64,000 nt of DNA, taken from NCBI GenBank assembly GCA_031308135.1, contig JAHLJT010008756.1, forward strand, positions 135,176,949 through 135,240,948, given 5' to 3'. Of the stretch, positions 12,482-23,130 are shown in pieces. Each line of letters opens with the position of its first letter. The first letter of the stretch is position 1. The notes under the pieces were generated by a model, which ran no database searches, had not been told where the DNA came from, and was given only the letters and a program-made list of their open reading frames with translations. The position numbers and the translations under genes were made by a program. Origin of the DNA: Acheta domesticus. Taxonomy: Eukaryota; Arthropoda; Insecta; Orthoptera; Gryllidae.

Positions 12482-12838
12482 AGATGTCTTCAGATGCATC
12501 AGACATATTTGAGAGGCAAATGCCTTGCAGTCTTGATCGCTGAAGATCACCCTGATAGAGTGTATTACAGAGAAATGTCAAGAAGGGGCCGCCGACCCAA
12601 TTACAGGAGCAGCACTAGCAGGAAAAAAGCTGCAGCAAATAACTCTAATGCTGGTTTCAATGGAAAAACGTTCACATCTGCCACACAACCTCAGGGCAAT
12701 CAAGATCGAAGAGGTTTTGAGCGAGGAGATAGGAAATTTTCAAAATCCAGATCTAATGCAAGTCACCCTAAAGAGTCTCCAAAGCCTGTGAAAGAAGATG
12801 GAGATGGAGTTAAAATTGCTGACTCTCCAGCAGTGTAA
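12482..12838 (+). CDS. Gene 1, last exon: end of RRM and basic C-terminal tail, with stop
   Basis: The acceptor is tgtgttctcag| in phase 0. The exon reads RCLQMHQTYLRGKCLAVLIA, the last helix and strand of the RRM. It is followed by a tail rich in Arg, Gly, Ser, Asn and Lys (SRRGRRPNYRS, RKKAAANNSN, DRRGFERGDRKFSKS) and ends in SPAV and TAA at 12836-12838. Arg/Gly tails of this kind commonly add non-specific RNA binding or nuclear targeting. An upstream ATG at 12464 in the same frame lies in the intron and is not the start. Confidence 0.82.
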   Translation, partial: RCLQMHQTYLRGKCLAVLIAEDHPDRVYYREMSRRGRRPNYRSSTSRKKAAANNSNAGFNGKTFTSATQPQGNQDRRGFERGDRKFSKSRSNASHPKESPKPVKEDGDGVKIADSPAV

Positions 12839-13085
12839 CATGTTCATATTTTCTGAGTCTGCTTTTATGTGGAATTGTGTTGAAGTTATCTATGAAGATT
12901 TATTTTTTATAACAATACTTATGTATGTTTCACTCACAGGTAAGCCTATAACTGCACATTGGGTCAAGTGCTTCAATTGCTTTCATAGTAGTGAGAAAAG
13001 TTGTGAATTCCAGATCGGAATACCAGCTTAATTGACTTGAATCTGAACCTACACCAAAATTTAAGACTAAATGCTGTACAATAAA
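12839..13085 (+). terminator. 3' UTR and polyadenylation signal of gene 1
   Basis: The AT-rich 3' UTR follows the TAA. AATAAA lies at 13080-13085 (acaataaagaag), with T-rich sequence downstream. The spacing of about 240 bases from the stop is ordinary. Later signals could also be used. Confidence 0.6.
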
Positions 13086-14305
13086 GAAGTTAATTATTTT
13101 AAGTTTTCAGAAAAACAAATTCTGCCTTACGTCTGGATTGTCATCAGCTTGTGTGTTGTTGTTTTTCATTTTCATTGTTTTGGGTACAAAAAAATTTCTA
13201 CATAACATCATTATGTAAAAAAGAGAGGCAGAATAATGAAAAGCTTTTACATATAAAGCATGCTGTTCCTTTTCTTAAAATTTTTGTGTAAGATAGACTA
13301 AGCCAATGAAATTTCTGTTAATTGTACTACAATATTTTGTTTTTTTGATCTAGATTATTTTTGTCTTGGAAACACTTGATTTTTATAAAAAAACCAAGAG
13401 CGATGTAACACCTGTGAGTGACAGATGTTTTGTGATATTAAAATTTGCCTGGTGCTTCACATGGTGACATTTCTTCATTAATTCTTTTTTGAAAAGGGTT
13501 ATGTTTTCCTGACCTGTAATTTGATATCCATTTGTTCTATAAGAGTTCATTGCCTTATTTTTGATTTTGGTACAGCTGAACCCGAACCTTTTTAATGTTT
13601 ACTTTCTCATTTATTAGTATGTGGGCCTACATACAGGATAAAGAGAAAGTATTGTAATGGTGCACCGAAAAGTGGCAATATTATTTTTATTTATTTTACA
13701 GAAAAACTCAAAACAAAATGTGGAACCCTGATGCCAAAAAAGTAGATAGTTCTTGCCCCAGTACTTAATTTATTCCTTTAATATATTCTCTAGTATCTTC
13801 ATCAAATCCACATATTGTGGTACCGAAAAATTGGTTTATGGCAAAACGTCTGGGGATGGCACTAGTGCATGAACTATTTATAAGATTTTCTCCAAAATTG
13901 ATATTATTTCCTGATTGATCTGGCTGATTTCCCTGAAAATTTGAAATGTATATTTTGATTTTTGGTAGTAAAGAACGTGAAGTGGGATGGCCAGCAAACC
14001 CGGAACCTTTGAAAACCCAGAGAGAACGAGGAGTTTTAAAAAGACTTAAAAATGTTTTTTAAAAATTCATTTTCTGACTTATCGTCAATTTTAAGCACAT
14101 TCACATATGTCATGAATTCAGTCCAGTGCAGTCAACTCAGTAGATGGTAGTGTAAAAACCGAAATATGTAAGAGAAATTCCATATGTAGGCCTTAGAATG
14201 GCAAAGTCTGTGCATCTCCTCTACTCTTGGGTCACATGACTTCAAATGTTGCAGTGTGTGTAGGTACTTGGGTATATTGTAGAGACGTGGTTATTTCCAC
14301 CAGAG
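13086..14305. other. Intergenic, nothing recognised
   Basis: AT-rich sequence downstream of gene 1. I see no coding exon, RNA gene or repeat family with a partner elsewhere in the window. Confidence 0.5.
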
Positions 14306-14567
14306 CAGTGGCGGATCCAAGGGGTGGACCTTGTCCTTCCCCCTCCCCCAAATTGCGCAGTTTTCATTTGTTACCTTCATTTCTTTGGCAAAATTATTTA
14401 AATATTTGTTACAATTGTGTAATTATTTAAAAATAATATTGTATAGTATCGTATATACACTAAAAAAATAATATACAAAATAATAACAAATGTTTATTAT
14501 TTAACAAAAATCTACGATCCCCACTCCCCCCCCCCCCCCCCAAAATGATCGGTTGAATTCGCCCCTG
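14306..14567 (+). mobile_element. hAT-like MITE
   Basis: The left end is CAGTGGCGGATCCAAGGGG and the right end is GAATTCGCCCCTG, an imperfect inverted pair of the kind seen on non-autonomous hAT elements. A poly-C run lies near 14525. The interior is AT-rich with no ORF. A second copy, itself invaded by another transposon, is at 26348-27176. A clear 8-bp target duplication is not visible for this copy. Confidence 0.6.
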
Positions 14568-14990
14568 GTAGAGGGCACCTATTTAGTTGACTACCGGTAG
14601 CGTGTGCTGTGCCGGAACCCTCGGAAGTATTTCGAGGGTACCTGCTGTGCATGGACGAGATATGTGGAACAAGGATCTCGCCTGGAATTCAGTCAGGGTT
14701 AATCCGGCGGAATTGCGGGGCACCAACACTTCGAGTTCGATTTCGAGTTGGTGGATGCGCAGAGGTGCCAACATGCAGTCGATTGCTGCCTGCTAAGGGG
14801 TGCAAAAAACTCCCTAGCACGGAAAGATACCTAGGGATGGCAAAAAATATCGATATTCTCCATCAAAAACTTGGATGCTTTTCTTCATATTGATGTATTT
14901 TTCCATGTTTTCAAATAAAATGAAATCTCCTGATGTAAAGAACATATCCAGTATCGAAGTTTTTGTGGATTGATCAAAATCCAGAGTAGT

Positions 14991-15159
14991 ATACTGCGAT
15001 TTTCGTAACTTGTCTCTGACAGGTATCAGCTGTTCACGGTTTCATCCAATAGGGAGCTTGAACGTCACCAGTGACGTCCCTATCGCGAAATATAAGGTCC
15101 CGATTGGATGGCAGCGAAACATAATTCTCTCAGGGACAAAGTTACGAAAATCACAGTAT
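14991..15159. mobile_element. MITE with long TIRs, family A, copy 1
   Basis: The left end is ATACTGCGATTTTCGTAACT and the right end is its inverse (AAAGTTACGAAAATCACAGT). The interior shares CGGTTTCATCCAAT and GGGAGCTTGAACGTCACC with the copy at 53693-53855. The copies at 27737-27962 and 52221-52479 share only the terminal GCGATTTT(t/c)-TAA signature. No ORF; no superfamily assigned. Confidence 0.7.
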
Positions 15160-15509
15160 ACAGTACCGGCAGTGTATAAGCGACTCTTGACAGTTCTCTT
15201 GCCACGTGCTGTGAAACGTCATGTGACCTGCTCAGAAGAAATTGGTTTGCCATGATTTGTTTACTTTCTCACAGCTAGGGCGTCAGATGTGCGTTGCCAC
15301 TCTGACACACACGAAATAGCGGAGGCGATAAGGTTCGGCTGTGGCAAAGGTTATGAACATGATTTCAAGACGTGTCGTCGCTTGTCGGTAAGTGTTAATG
15401 TTTTGGGATTTCATTTTGCCTGGCTTGTAGGTGGTGCCATATACGTAGTAATGTGGAATAACAGCGCATTGAACTGTCAAGAGTCGCTTATACGCTGCGT
15501 GTACTGTAC
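15159..15509. repeat. Inverted repeat abutting MITE A copy 1
   Basis: The arms at 15159-15193 and 15474-15509 are inverted copies (AGTGTATAAGCGACTCTTGA against TCAAGAGTCGCTTATACGCT). They enclose about 280 bases. The left arm starts where the MITE's right end stops, so the two elements touch or one inserted at the other's end. A consensus-like donor (TCG|GTAAGT) at 15387/15388 lies in the loop; I do not call an exon. Confidence 0.6.
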
Positions 15510-15894
15510 ACATAAAGAGTTGCCCTCCACAAAGTCTACAGTGGACTTCACGGTCGCTCCCCACAGAGGTTTCCCATGAAGTCAGTGAGTTCGCGCGACA
15601 GCCATATTGGTCCAACCGAAACCGGCTCTGCTATTATAAGTAGAGACAGGATTTTTATGTAATTACAATTTTTTTTCTTTCTACTTACTGTTCTCAAAAT
15701 CGTAATCTTGGCGAATCATCGCCCTCCTAACACAAAATCCAATTTTTTCGTTCCTTATTTTTACATATTTAGTTTTATCTTACATATTTTGCTGTTTTCA
15801 CAATATATTTTCTTATTCTATCAATTTTATTACTAATTTTTTTATGGAAAGAAGTATTAAAAAATCATTTTCCGTACAATATTGGTGAAATCTA

Positions 15895-16350
15895 GGTGTC
15901 AAAAGTATCATTGACACCGCGTTTTGTGACCTGTAATCTTAATTTCCGAGAAAAATTTGCGATCGCCGACATGTAACACTTCGCTGAAAATGTTGCATTG
16001 TATGTTTGCTGGTCGTAGATATCTTACAGTTTGCACGATGGCTTCTATTGCGACTATGGCTGCTAAACTACGGTCCTGGATGACAATAGAGGAAGCTTTT
16101 ACTTCTGACGAGAAATTTATATGATGCAAAGTGTGCATCAACTTGTGATCTCCGCAATGTTTTAAAAACGTCTGTATTAATTTTAAAATTAATTTAGGAA
16201 ATTTTTCCTAAATGTAATTTCTTGCTATGAAAATGATTTTTTAATCAAAGAATTTTAATATTGCACATTATATCCAATTGTACATATTCTTGCAGTTTTC
16301 GTTACATATTCATGTACATATTTGACTTTTAATACTACATATTTTTCCGG
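15895..16350 (+). repeat. Dispersed repeat B, copy 1
   Basis: This stretch matches 17428-17830 in order. Shared blocks include GGTGTCAAAAGTATCA, CTTAATTTCCGA, GCGATCGCCGAC(a/g)TGTAACACTTC, a TGGAT(g/a)(a)CAATAGA-AGAAG block and the closing TTTTTCCG(g/a)TCTCT. A short open stretch reads WxxIEExFxSDxKxxWCK-like, which could be a remnant of a transposase zinc-binding region. That reading is weak. Confidence 0.6.
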
Positions 16351-17007
16351 TCTCTAATTATATGTTAAGGAGTGCGAGGAAGTCCTAAATTTTATTTCAC
16401 ATAAATTTAGAGAAGCTTTTGGGGTAAAATTATAGTCAACTAATAGCGGCCTATATCGTAGGTAAAATTGACCATCCTCGCCTGCGAAGATGGTTTGGTT
16501 GCGCGAAGAAGGGGTGAAAGATAGTGCTGGGTGTAAACTTCTACACGTAAGTTTTGTGTAGAAAAACAGAGGATTGACCATACCATCAAACGAGGCAATA
16601 AAAGTTCGTTATTAGAAAAAACTTTTCGCAATTTGGTGGCAGAACAAACACTACCCTGTGTCAGTTTGTCAAGCACGTGACTTTGATTCCTTTCTTATTT
16701 GAAACGAAAGTTTGGTTGAAAGACTTTGCTATTACTTTCTTGATCAGGAGCCAGGAAGCAACCACTTTCTATATCTTGTAAATTGCAAAATATTTAAAAA
16801 TTAGACTTCATCGTTACAGCAAGACTGTCAACGATAATGTTCACAAAAATCAGGCAACCTTATACAAAACTCATTCTATTTTCTGAACAGTAGTGTATGT
16901 GAGCAATTATAACGTGTTTACTCATTTACATTAATGTGTTGTAAGTATTGTGTTTGGGTATAAATGTGTGTATAAATTCCTTGGTGGTAGCAGAAATTTT
17001 GTGGTAA

Positions 17008-18660
17008 TCCATATTGGGAGATAAGGGATATTCATCCACAACAATAAAAGTTGTATTATTTATTATAACCGTCGACACCAGGGCTGTCAAACGGAGCGCT
17101 CTTGCGCTCTGCAAGGGCACGCAATGCCCGCGGCGAAGGGAAGCACAGAGGGCTGTCATGGCGGGACGCAAGAAGACGTCTAACAAGTTTCAGTCCAAGT
17201 GAACTCTTGCTTTCTTGTGCAGTGAGCGCGGAGGTGATGCTCTTTGTTTAATATGCAGAAAGTATTTAATAACAAAAAAGTAGTGTTAAAAATAATTACG
17301 AAATCTCCCAAGGAGACTACACAAATTTTCATTATGACGCGAATGGATGTTCTTACAGTCTGGCGCGGCTGCTTCAGTTATCTGAATGGCGGGAAGTACG
17401 CGTCAACGATAGATCATTTACACCTTTAGGTGTGAAAAGTATCACTGATGTCGGGTTTCCAGATCTTTAACCTTAATTTCCGAAAAACTTTGGCGATCGC
17501 CGACGTGTAACACTTCGACACGATCCTGGATAGCAATAGAAGAAGTTTTTATTTCTGACGGGAAAGTTGAATGGTGCAAAATGAGCATCATCGTGTGCTC
17601 TCCAAATCATTTTTAAAACGTTTGTACAATTTTTAATTTTTTTAATGAAAGTTTTGATAAATGCAACTTTGTATTAGGTAAGTGTGTTTTAAAATTAGTG
17701 TATTTTAATATTACACGATATATCCGATTTTACCTACGTATTAATTATTCTCAGTTTTCATTACATATTTATGTATATATTTTCACGTCTCATACTACAT
17801 GTTTTTCCGATCTCTCTTCATCATAACATTATAATTATTGAAGTGTTTTTATTACGTGCATTTTCAGACGAAAGATACACAATACACACATCGTATTTCT
17901 TTAAATGTTTCTTTTCAATAATAGTGTCAGTGTTTTTCTCAAAGTATGCTGTATAGTACTTCTCCTGATTTAGTAGATATCTTGGTTTATATTTATTTTC
18001 TTAAAAATATTCATTTGAGTTATTTGTAATTAGTGTTAATATTTCTCATATATTGCATTCTCTAAAACTAAGTAGAAAGTGCGTTAATGTTTCCTCGGTG
18101 TAATGATCAATGCTTGTATAACTGCAGTTTCTGTTTCCATGTCAATTTCCATTAAAAGTTCGTAAAAATTAATAAATGTCTCATTATGATATACCAACCC
18201 GTGTGTTTGACTCAACTCGCTGTATGCGCACGAAGTTTTCTTACCCCTGCTTCCTGCCTGTGACCACCTGCCTTTCTCCACAGTGGAGAGGGTGCTGCTC
18301 TGACCGAGTGACTTCGCTAAGCTGATATCGCCGCGTGCCCCAAACCTTTGCGAAGGCCATTCGCGTGTTCGTTCGTCTGATGGTCCTGGTCTACACGCAA
18401 TACATGAGAAATAACGAACACATAAATACAATTTTTATTTATTAGTTATTTCATTTCATTTGACAACTTTATTTCATAATTTTGCTTTATGTCTATTTGC
18501 TCCCTTTTCTTTATGTTAATCTCTCATGTGTTTCCTTCTCTATGTTAGAGACCCATTGAAGATGGGAAATTGTTTACCCGAAAGTTAATTTTGGACATGT
18601 TATAATAAGTATTATAACTGTTATTGTTGTGGATGAGTATCCCTTATCTTCCAAAATGGG
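17008..18660. repeat. Inverted arms bracketing a 1.6-kb segment
   Basis: The left arm around 17008-17065 contains GATAAGGGATATTCATCCAC and ACAACAATAAAAGTTG. The right arm around 18600-18658 is its inverse (GTTGTTGTGGATGAGTATCC, CCTTATCTTCC). The enclosed DNA holds repeat B copy 2 and no transposase. The pair may be terminal repeats of a composite element or two separate inverted insertions. Confidence 0.55.
17428..17830 (+). repeat. Dispersed repeat B, copy 2
   Basis: Same block order as 15895-16350, about 1.5 kb downstream, with numerous substitutions. It lies inside the inverted arms described at 17008-18660. Confidence 0.6.
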
Positions 18661-18853
18661 TGTAGATTAGAAATTGGGGCGAAACAACCGCTCGAGTCTG
18701 GAAAGGCTACGTGCCGACGCTCGGCGGGAGAGGAGGACCTTGCTCGGGGGGAAGGAGATCGCTGTCTAAGGCCTCGTTCGCAATGCAAACTTAAACGTAA
18801 ACGTAACGTAGCCGCAAAACCTAGAAATGAGTTACTAAGCGAGACAATTCACA

Positions 18854-19035
18854 ATGCCTTCACGCAACTGTAGACGTAAGTACAACAAATCAACATACCA
18901 TACATGTACGTTACTTTATAACGCATTGCCAGATGACATTAAACAATTAAAGTCAGTACACAAATTTAAGTTAAAAGTAAAATCTTTTCTGCTGCAAAAC
19001 TGTTTCTATACAGGGACTTTACTGATCTTGAAAAA
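18854..19035 (+). pseudogene. C-terminal remnant of a LINE reverse transcriptase ORF
   Basis: The frame reads CTLLYNALPDDIKQLKSVHK and continues FKLKVKSFLLQN. This matches the usual end of non-LTR retrotransposon polymerases (xxWNxLPxxIKxxxSVxxFKxxLKxxLL). No catalytic reverse-transcriptase motifs remain in the window. It lies inside the Harbinger-like element. Confidence 0.6.
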
Positions 19036-19233
19036 GAAAAATAATGTTTATTTAACAAAACAAATATATATAATTAATTAGTTTACGTTTGCATTGTATA
19101 CATTTTTAAAAAATATTTAATAAGCCTGTAACAAGTAATATACTTCAGCTTCCGGGTCAATGACCGCCATCTCGATCAAGTTTTTGTCCAGTTTCCCTGA
19201 TCCATTGAGCAAAGGCTGAGATGGCCCCTAGTT

Positions 19234-19490
19234 TGCTTCTGGCTGTGCGCACGTTTTGTTGAGCACTCCTTTTGCTTGTAGTTCATTTACCGTTGAAATT
19301 TATTTTCTCTAACTTGGGAACAAACGTTTTTCAAATATTTTTATTTTTTCTAAATAATTATTTTCTAAATTCATTTTTTCGGCCTTTTTTTAATTTTAAT
19401 TTTTCTGGCCCTCAAGAAAATGTGCGCAGATAAATCTTTCCCCACACGTCATATACAGTTTTTACTGTTTTTTGACAAATAAATAAATAA
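19234..19490 (+). repeat. Dispersed repeat C with AAATA tail, copy 1
   Basis: Shares GCGCACGTTTTGTTGAGCAC, GGCCCTCAAGAAAATGTGCG and CAGTTTTTACTGTTTTTTGA with an inverted copy at 29776-30003. It ends in (AAATA)n. A tailed, dispersed, ORF-free sequence of this kind is probably the 3' end of a LINE or a SINE. Confidence 0.65.
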
Positions 19491-20100
19491 AGTCCGTAAA
19501 CTTAAGAGTTCACAAGCTCCGAGCCATTACGTTGAGTTTACGTCGGAATCAGGAAGTCCTGTAGACTTCGTGGTCGGATTTCTACCGAAGACCAATCGGA
19601 GAGAAGTTGGATTGCATGGAAGTTCGATTTCAGATTGTGTTCAGGTAGTTTGTGGTTATGTCATTGTAATTGTATGTAGCGAACTAGTTTGCAAACGGTT
19701 TTGATGCGTGAAATGAATTCAGTATAAGAATTTGGATAATTTTTATTGTGACTTTAACCTGACACTGCGAATAAATTAATTATGTTTGACGAATTACTCG
19801 TGAATTTGGTACAAGAGAACCCGTGTTTATAAGATAAAGGAAACGTGAACACTACTACAACAGCTACTCGAATATATATAAAGACATCGATAGGAATGTC
19901 GAAGAAGATGCTAAAAACCATGGTGGGAAGATCTTTTCACCATGCTAGAAACAAATCGATCAAGTTTCATGGTTGAATTCTGATTGGTTCAGTTTCCAGC
20001 TTACGTTCGTCATGGTGAATGCTTATTTTTACGTGTAAATTTTGCGGCTAAGTTTACAGCATTACGTTACGCTTAAGTTTGCATTGTGAATGAGGCCTAA

Positions 20101-20875
20101 CGGGCATTTCGACCGGCCGCCTTTCGGCTCTCGCTTATCTGCAGAACAGTCGAGCGTCGCCGAGTGCTCGACCGCCGGCGGGCGCTGGCCACTTCACGCC
20201 AGCTACGGGGATTAAAGTTGTCGCGCGTAGTGATCGCAAAACTCATTTAAATGTAATTGATGAATTACAATCGAAAGAAAATACAATTTAAGTTATTCTA
20301 TTAATTGGTTGAAAAGTAACAGTGAATAGATTAATTGAAAATAGTTTTAATGAGATAAAAAATACAAGTTTTTAAAATAAAGGCAAACAAAGAGTGGGAA
20401 ATGTAATTTAAAATAAACTTATTGATATATTAATGATCTACCTCCTTCTATGTTGAGTGTGGTTGTACATCGTCCTGGCGAGAAAAAGTGCAAGAAAATT
20501 CTATCCTTCGTGATATGATTCTAACAAATGGCTAGCAGGTAATCAAGTTAAAGCTAAGCTTTATTGTTGGGGATTTCTTTTATTGTCAATAAGGAGAATG
20601 CTTGGAATAGAGATGGATATTTTGACATGCAAATTTTGTCACAAGCTGTACAAAAACATAAAATGTCAGTATATCAGATTTGCAATTCAGTGAATCTTAA
20701 ACGCGTGGGGAAAAATTGAATCCTATTTCTGAATTATTGTCAGAGGAACACATTTTTAGAATCGGAATATCGTGAAATCACGTTTGAGTGATTACATAGA
20801 AATAAGGCTTTGGAATGTATCGATTTCAATGAGACAACTGTTTTGAATAAATTGAATTATATTGCAAAAAACCTT
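20101..20875. other. Intergenic, short GC-rich patch then AT-rich DNA
   Basis: The first 120 bases (to about 20225) are GC-rich and continue from the DNA left of the Harbinger-like insertion. The rest is AT-rich with no feature I can support. Confidence 0.45.
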
Positions 20876-20879
20876 GATT

Positions 20880-20925
20880 GAGGAAGGGCATGGCCCCATC
20901 CCCCCTTCCCTGGGATCCGCCATTG
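20880..20925 (-). mobile_element. hAT-like terminal fragment
   Basis: Read on the minus strand this is CAATGGCGGATCCCAGGGAA, close to the CAGTGGCGGATCCAAGGGG end of the MITE at 14306. Only one end is visible. Confidence 0.45.
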
Positions 20926-21029
20926 TTTAATAATCTGTTCTGCTTACCCTTAACATTTGTTCATGAGCCGCCACTGGTTTTAAGTCAACACTTGGGAATA
21001 ATAGAATAATAGTTGTATCAGTCCTCGAT

Positions 21030-21225
21030 CAAATCAAAAAATATAAAAGAAATTGGACCCAACATCTACACAGAATGGAGAAACAGCGCCTTCCTCAAAA
21101 GGCATGGAAATATTGACCTCTTGGAAAACGAGATCCCGGGAGACCAAGAAAACGGTGGACCATCGAACCGGAACAGGCCGTTGGGCCTAGACCGTGAAGA
21201 TGATGATGATGATGACTTGGGAATA
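21030..21225 (+). mobile_element. LINE 3' end with GAT tail
   Basis: The third frame reads PGRPRKRWTIEPEQAVGP, followed by RP and a stop, then (GATGAT)n. A GRPRKRW...EQA...GP ending followed by a GAT microsatellite is common at the 3' end of non-LTR elements in insects. The element is truncated at its 5' side. Confidence 0.55.
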
Positions 21226-21299
21226 ACTTCCACATTGTGTTAATGTTGATTGTCATTAGAAACATTTTGTTCGACTGAGACTACTAATGCCCTATTTAA

Positions 21300-22002
21300 C
21301 CCGGGAGTGCTCGCAATAGACCTGTGAGATTCAAGCCACGGCAATTTTGAGTTCCTGAATTATTGCAATGCATTAGTCATCTGATATTTCATCTATTCCT
21401 TCGTTGTACTTTTTTGAGAACGCCTGGCCATCTATCGCGATATGTGTCATATACGTTACGTGCACTGGCGCCAGTGCATTGCGAGCTCCTGGAGTAAGCG
21501 GTACGTATCAAGGCATTTTTAACCATTCTATGACAAGTGTCTATTCAGAAAATACAATAATTTGTATTATGTAGGATCGATAGGATCACAATTTCTTGCC
21601 AAAGAGAAAGATGATGAGCAGGAGACGTCTGTAAGGAAAATGGAAAAAAGACAAGGCTTTCTAAATATTTTTCTGCAAAATGTAAACGGTATGTTTCTGT
21701 AGAACATGCCAAAATCATTTAAGGAAATTGTATTTAATATTATTTAATAAGATAATGAGACGTTTAATGCTTTTTGCCTGTACTTTGTCATTTTTTACGT
21801 TTCTCACCATAAGTGTTCAGACAAGGTTTCTGCAATGTAGGATTCATTAACAATTGAATTGGGGGTCATGTACAAACTAAATAAAATACGTATTTCAGTA
21901 AATAGAGCTTCAGATCATTCACATTCACAAACAATTACAGCTATATATGAGAGATACATTGCGGACACTGGCGTGAGTCTACCTATTGCGGGCACTCCCG
22001 GG
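21300..22002. mobile_element. piggyBac-like MITE with TTAA target site
   Basis: The left end is CCCGGGAGTGCTCGCAATAG and the right end is its inverse (CTATTGCGGGCACTCCCGGG). TTAA occurs on both sides (21296-21299 and 22003-22006), the target duplication of piggyBac elements, whose ends normally begin CCC. At 703 bp it has no transposase. The interior holds a short palindrome (ACTGGCGCCAGT). Confidence 0.75.
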
Positions 22003-22014
22003 TTAATCATACTA

Positions 22015-22110
22015 AAAATTGTCACAAAGTGCAAATTTGATCCCACTTTGATCCAAACTCCGGACCTTCCGTTATCAGACATCCACATCAACTGAGCTAT
22101 TGAATCAAAC
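22015..22110 (-). mobile_element. tRNA-like SINE head
   Basis: On the minus strand there is TAGCTCAGTTGATGTGGA, a box A-like promoter, and about 35 bases later GGTCCGGAGTTTGGATC, a degenerate box B. It does not fold into a convincing tRNA, so I take it as a decayed tRNA-derived SINE just beyond the piggyBac-like element. Confidence 0.4.
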
Positions 22111-22869
22111 AGGATTCATGACAATTTACTTGCAAGAAAATAAATTTACCTGCATATTTGCACTTGTGATAATCCATGTTCTGTAGTTTAAAAAAGTGAC
22201 AATCCAACCTAACCTAACATTTGCCCAAGTTTTCAATAAAATTACATGTGCAATTCGTATAGATTTCTTAACGGTGACATACATGTGCAATTTATTAAGC
22301 CTGATTAAATGTTGTTTTTTAATATTTGATTTACTGCACATCCATTATTTTGACAACACCATTAAAATTATTACTAACGTACAAGAATTTCTTCCACTAT
22401 ATTGTAGATGGGGCAGGCTATTAAAAGATATTTATACATCCAGCAACATGTCATTCGGACCTCATAGTCCTTAATCCTCTTCCTGTTCTGCAGTTTAGTC
22501 TACTTATGCCAATACGAAATACCAATATTATTTAAAACGCATATTTCTTTCTTCTAACTCATCACATTTTCATTCAAATCTTGCAATTAGAGGGGTAATA
22601 GGCAAGGTTTGAAGACAAATTTATTAAGAGGCAATGCAATGGAATATACATTTGTGGGGGTAGTGACATTTTATATAAAAGAAAAACCTATGTATTGAGC
22701 TTAAAATACCACCATTACTTTGCGTATTCATTTATGAATCATTGGCACTCCTCAGTGATATTTTCATGCAATACATATCTAGTCTTCGTTGATTTCTCCA
22801 GTTATCCTTCTAACCTTCAGGCTACAGAACCGAAACCACTGTCATGAAACCTGTCACCTGTCATGAAAA
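22111..22869. other. Intergenic, nothing recognised
   Basis: AT-rich DNA without a feature I can support. Confidence 0.45.
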
Positions 22870-23130
22870 CATACGGGGGTCGTTCCGAAAGTAATGTTTT
22901 CCATTTATTTGTATGACAGCTATAGTAAATAAATAAAAACAAACTTCGTATGTGTTAGAACATTTTTTTTAACTCAACACTATTTTTCAATGTGGCCCCC
23001 TTTTTTTTACGCATTTTATCAACCGATGAACAAGAGCCTGCATGCCACGGTCACAGAATAGATACTACTAATATCTCTTCTGTGCCACGGTGGTCAAAAT
23101 CTGTACCAGCCGAGGTGACTCGTTGGGGAA
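22870..23130 (-). mobile_element. mariner-like terminal fragment
   Basis: It begins GGGGGTCGTTCCGAAAGTAA, the usual terminal sequence of mariner elements. It continues with an A/T-rich end and AAGAGCCTGCATGCC, which resembles coding text near the end of a mariner transposase on the other strand. The opposite terminus is not found. Confidence 0.5.

Larger units (their letters stand above)
28..13085 (+). other. Gene 1: 3' part of a multi-RRM protein gene, six exons
   Basis: Six coding exons (28-143, 4811-5074, 9265-9528, 11107-11231, 11819-11936, 12482-12838) all have AG acceptors and, except the last, GT donors. They join in phase 0,0,0,2,0. The joined product has about four RRM-like units followed by a basic low-complexity tail. 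The gene begins left of the window. RRM proteins usually bind RNA in splicing, translation or mRNA decay, but these RRMs are degenerate and I do not recognise the orthologue. Codons end mostly in A or T and CpG is sparse, the opposite of gene 2 downstream. Two 264-base exons of 88 codons each start with Lys-Ala, which suggests exon duplication. Confidence 0.8.
18770..20097. mobile_element. PIF/Harbinger-like non-autonomous element with TAA target duplication
   Basis: The left end is GGCCTCGTTCGCAATGCAAA. The right end is the inverse (TTTGCATTGTGAATGAGGCC). Both are flanked by TAA (18767-18769 and 20098-20100), the three-base duplication typical of this superfamily. At 1328 bp it lacks an intact transposase. 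It contains a LINE-like ORF end (18854-19035) and a dispersed repeat (19234-19490), so it seems to have captured or received other elements. Confidence 0.7.

Noticed and set aside
15250..15387. Possible first exon of gene 2 with TCG|GTAAGT donor
   Set aside because: It is in the loop of an inverted repeat, 10 kb upstream, with no promoter or coding support.
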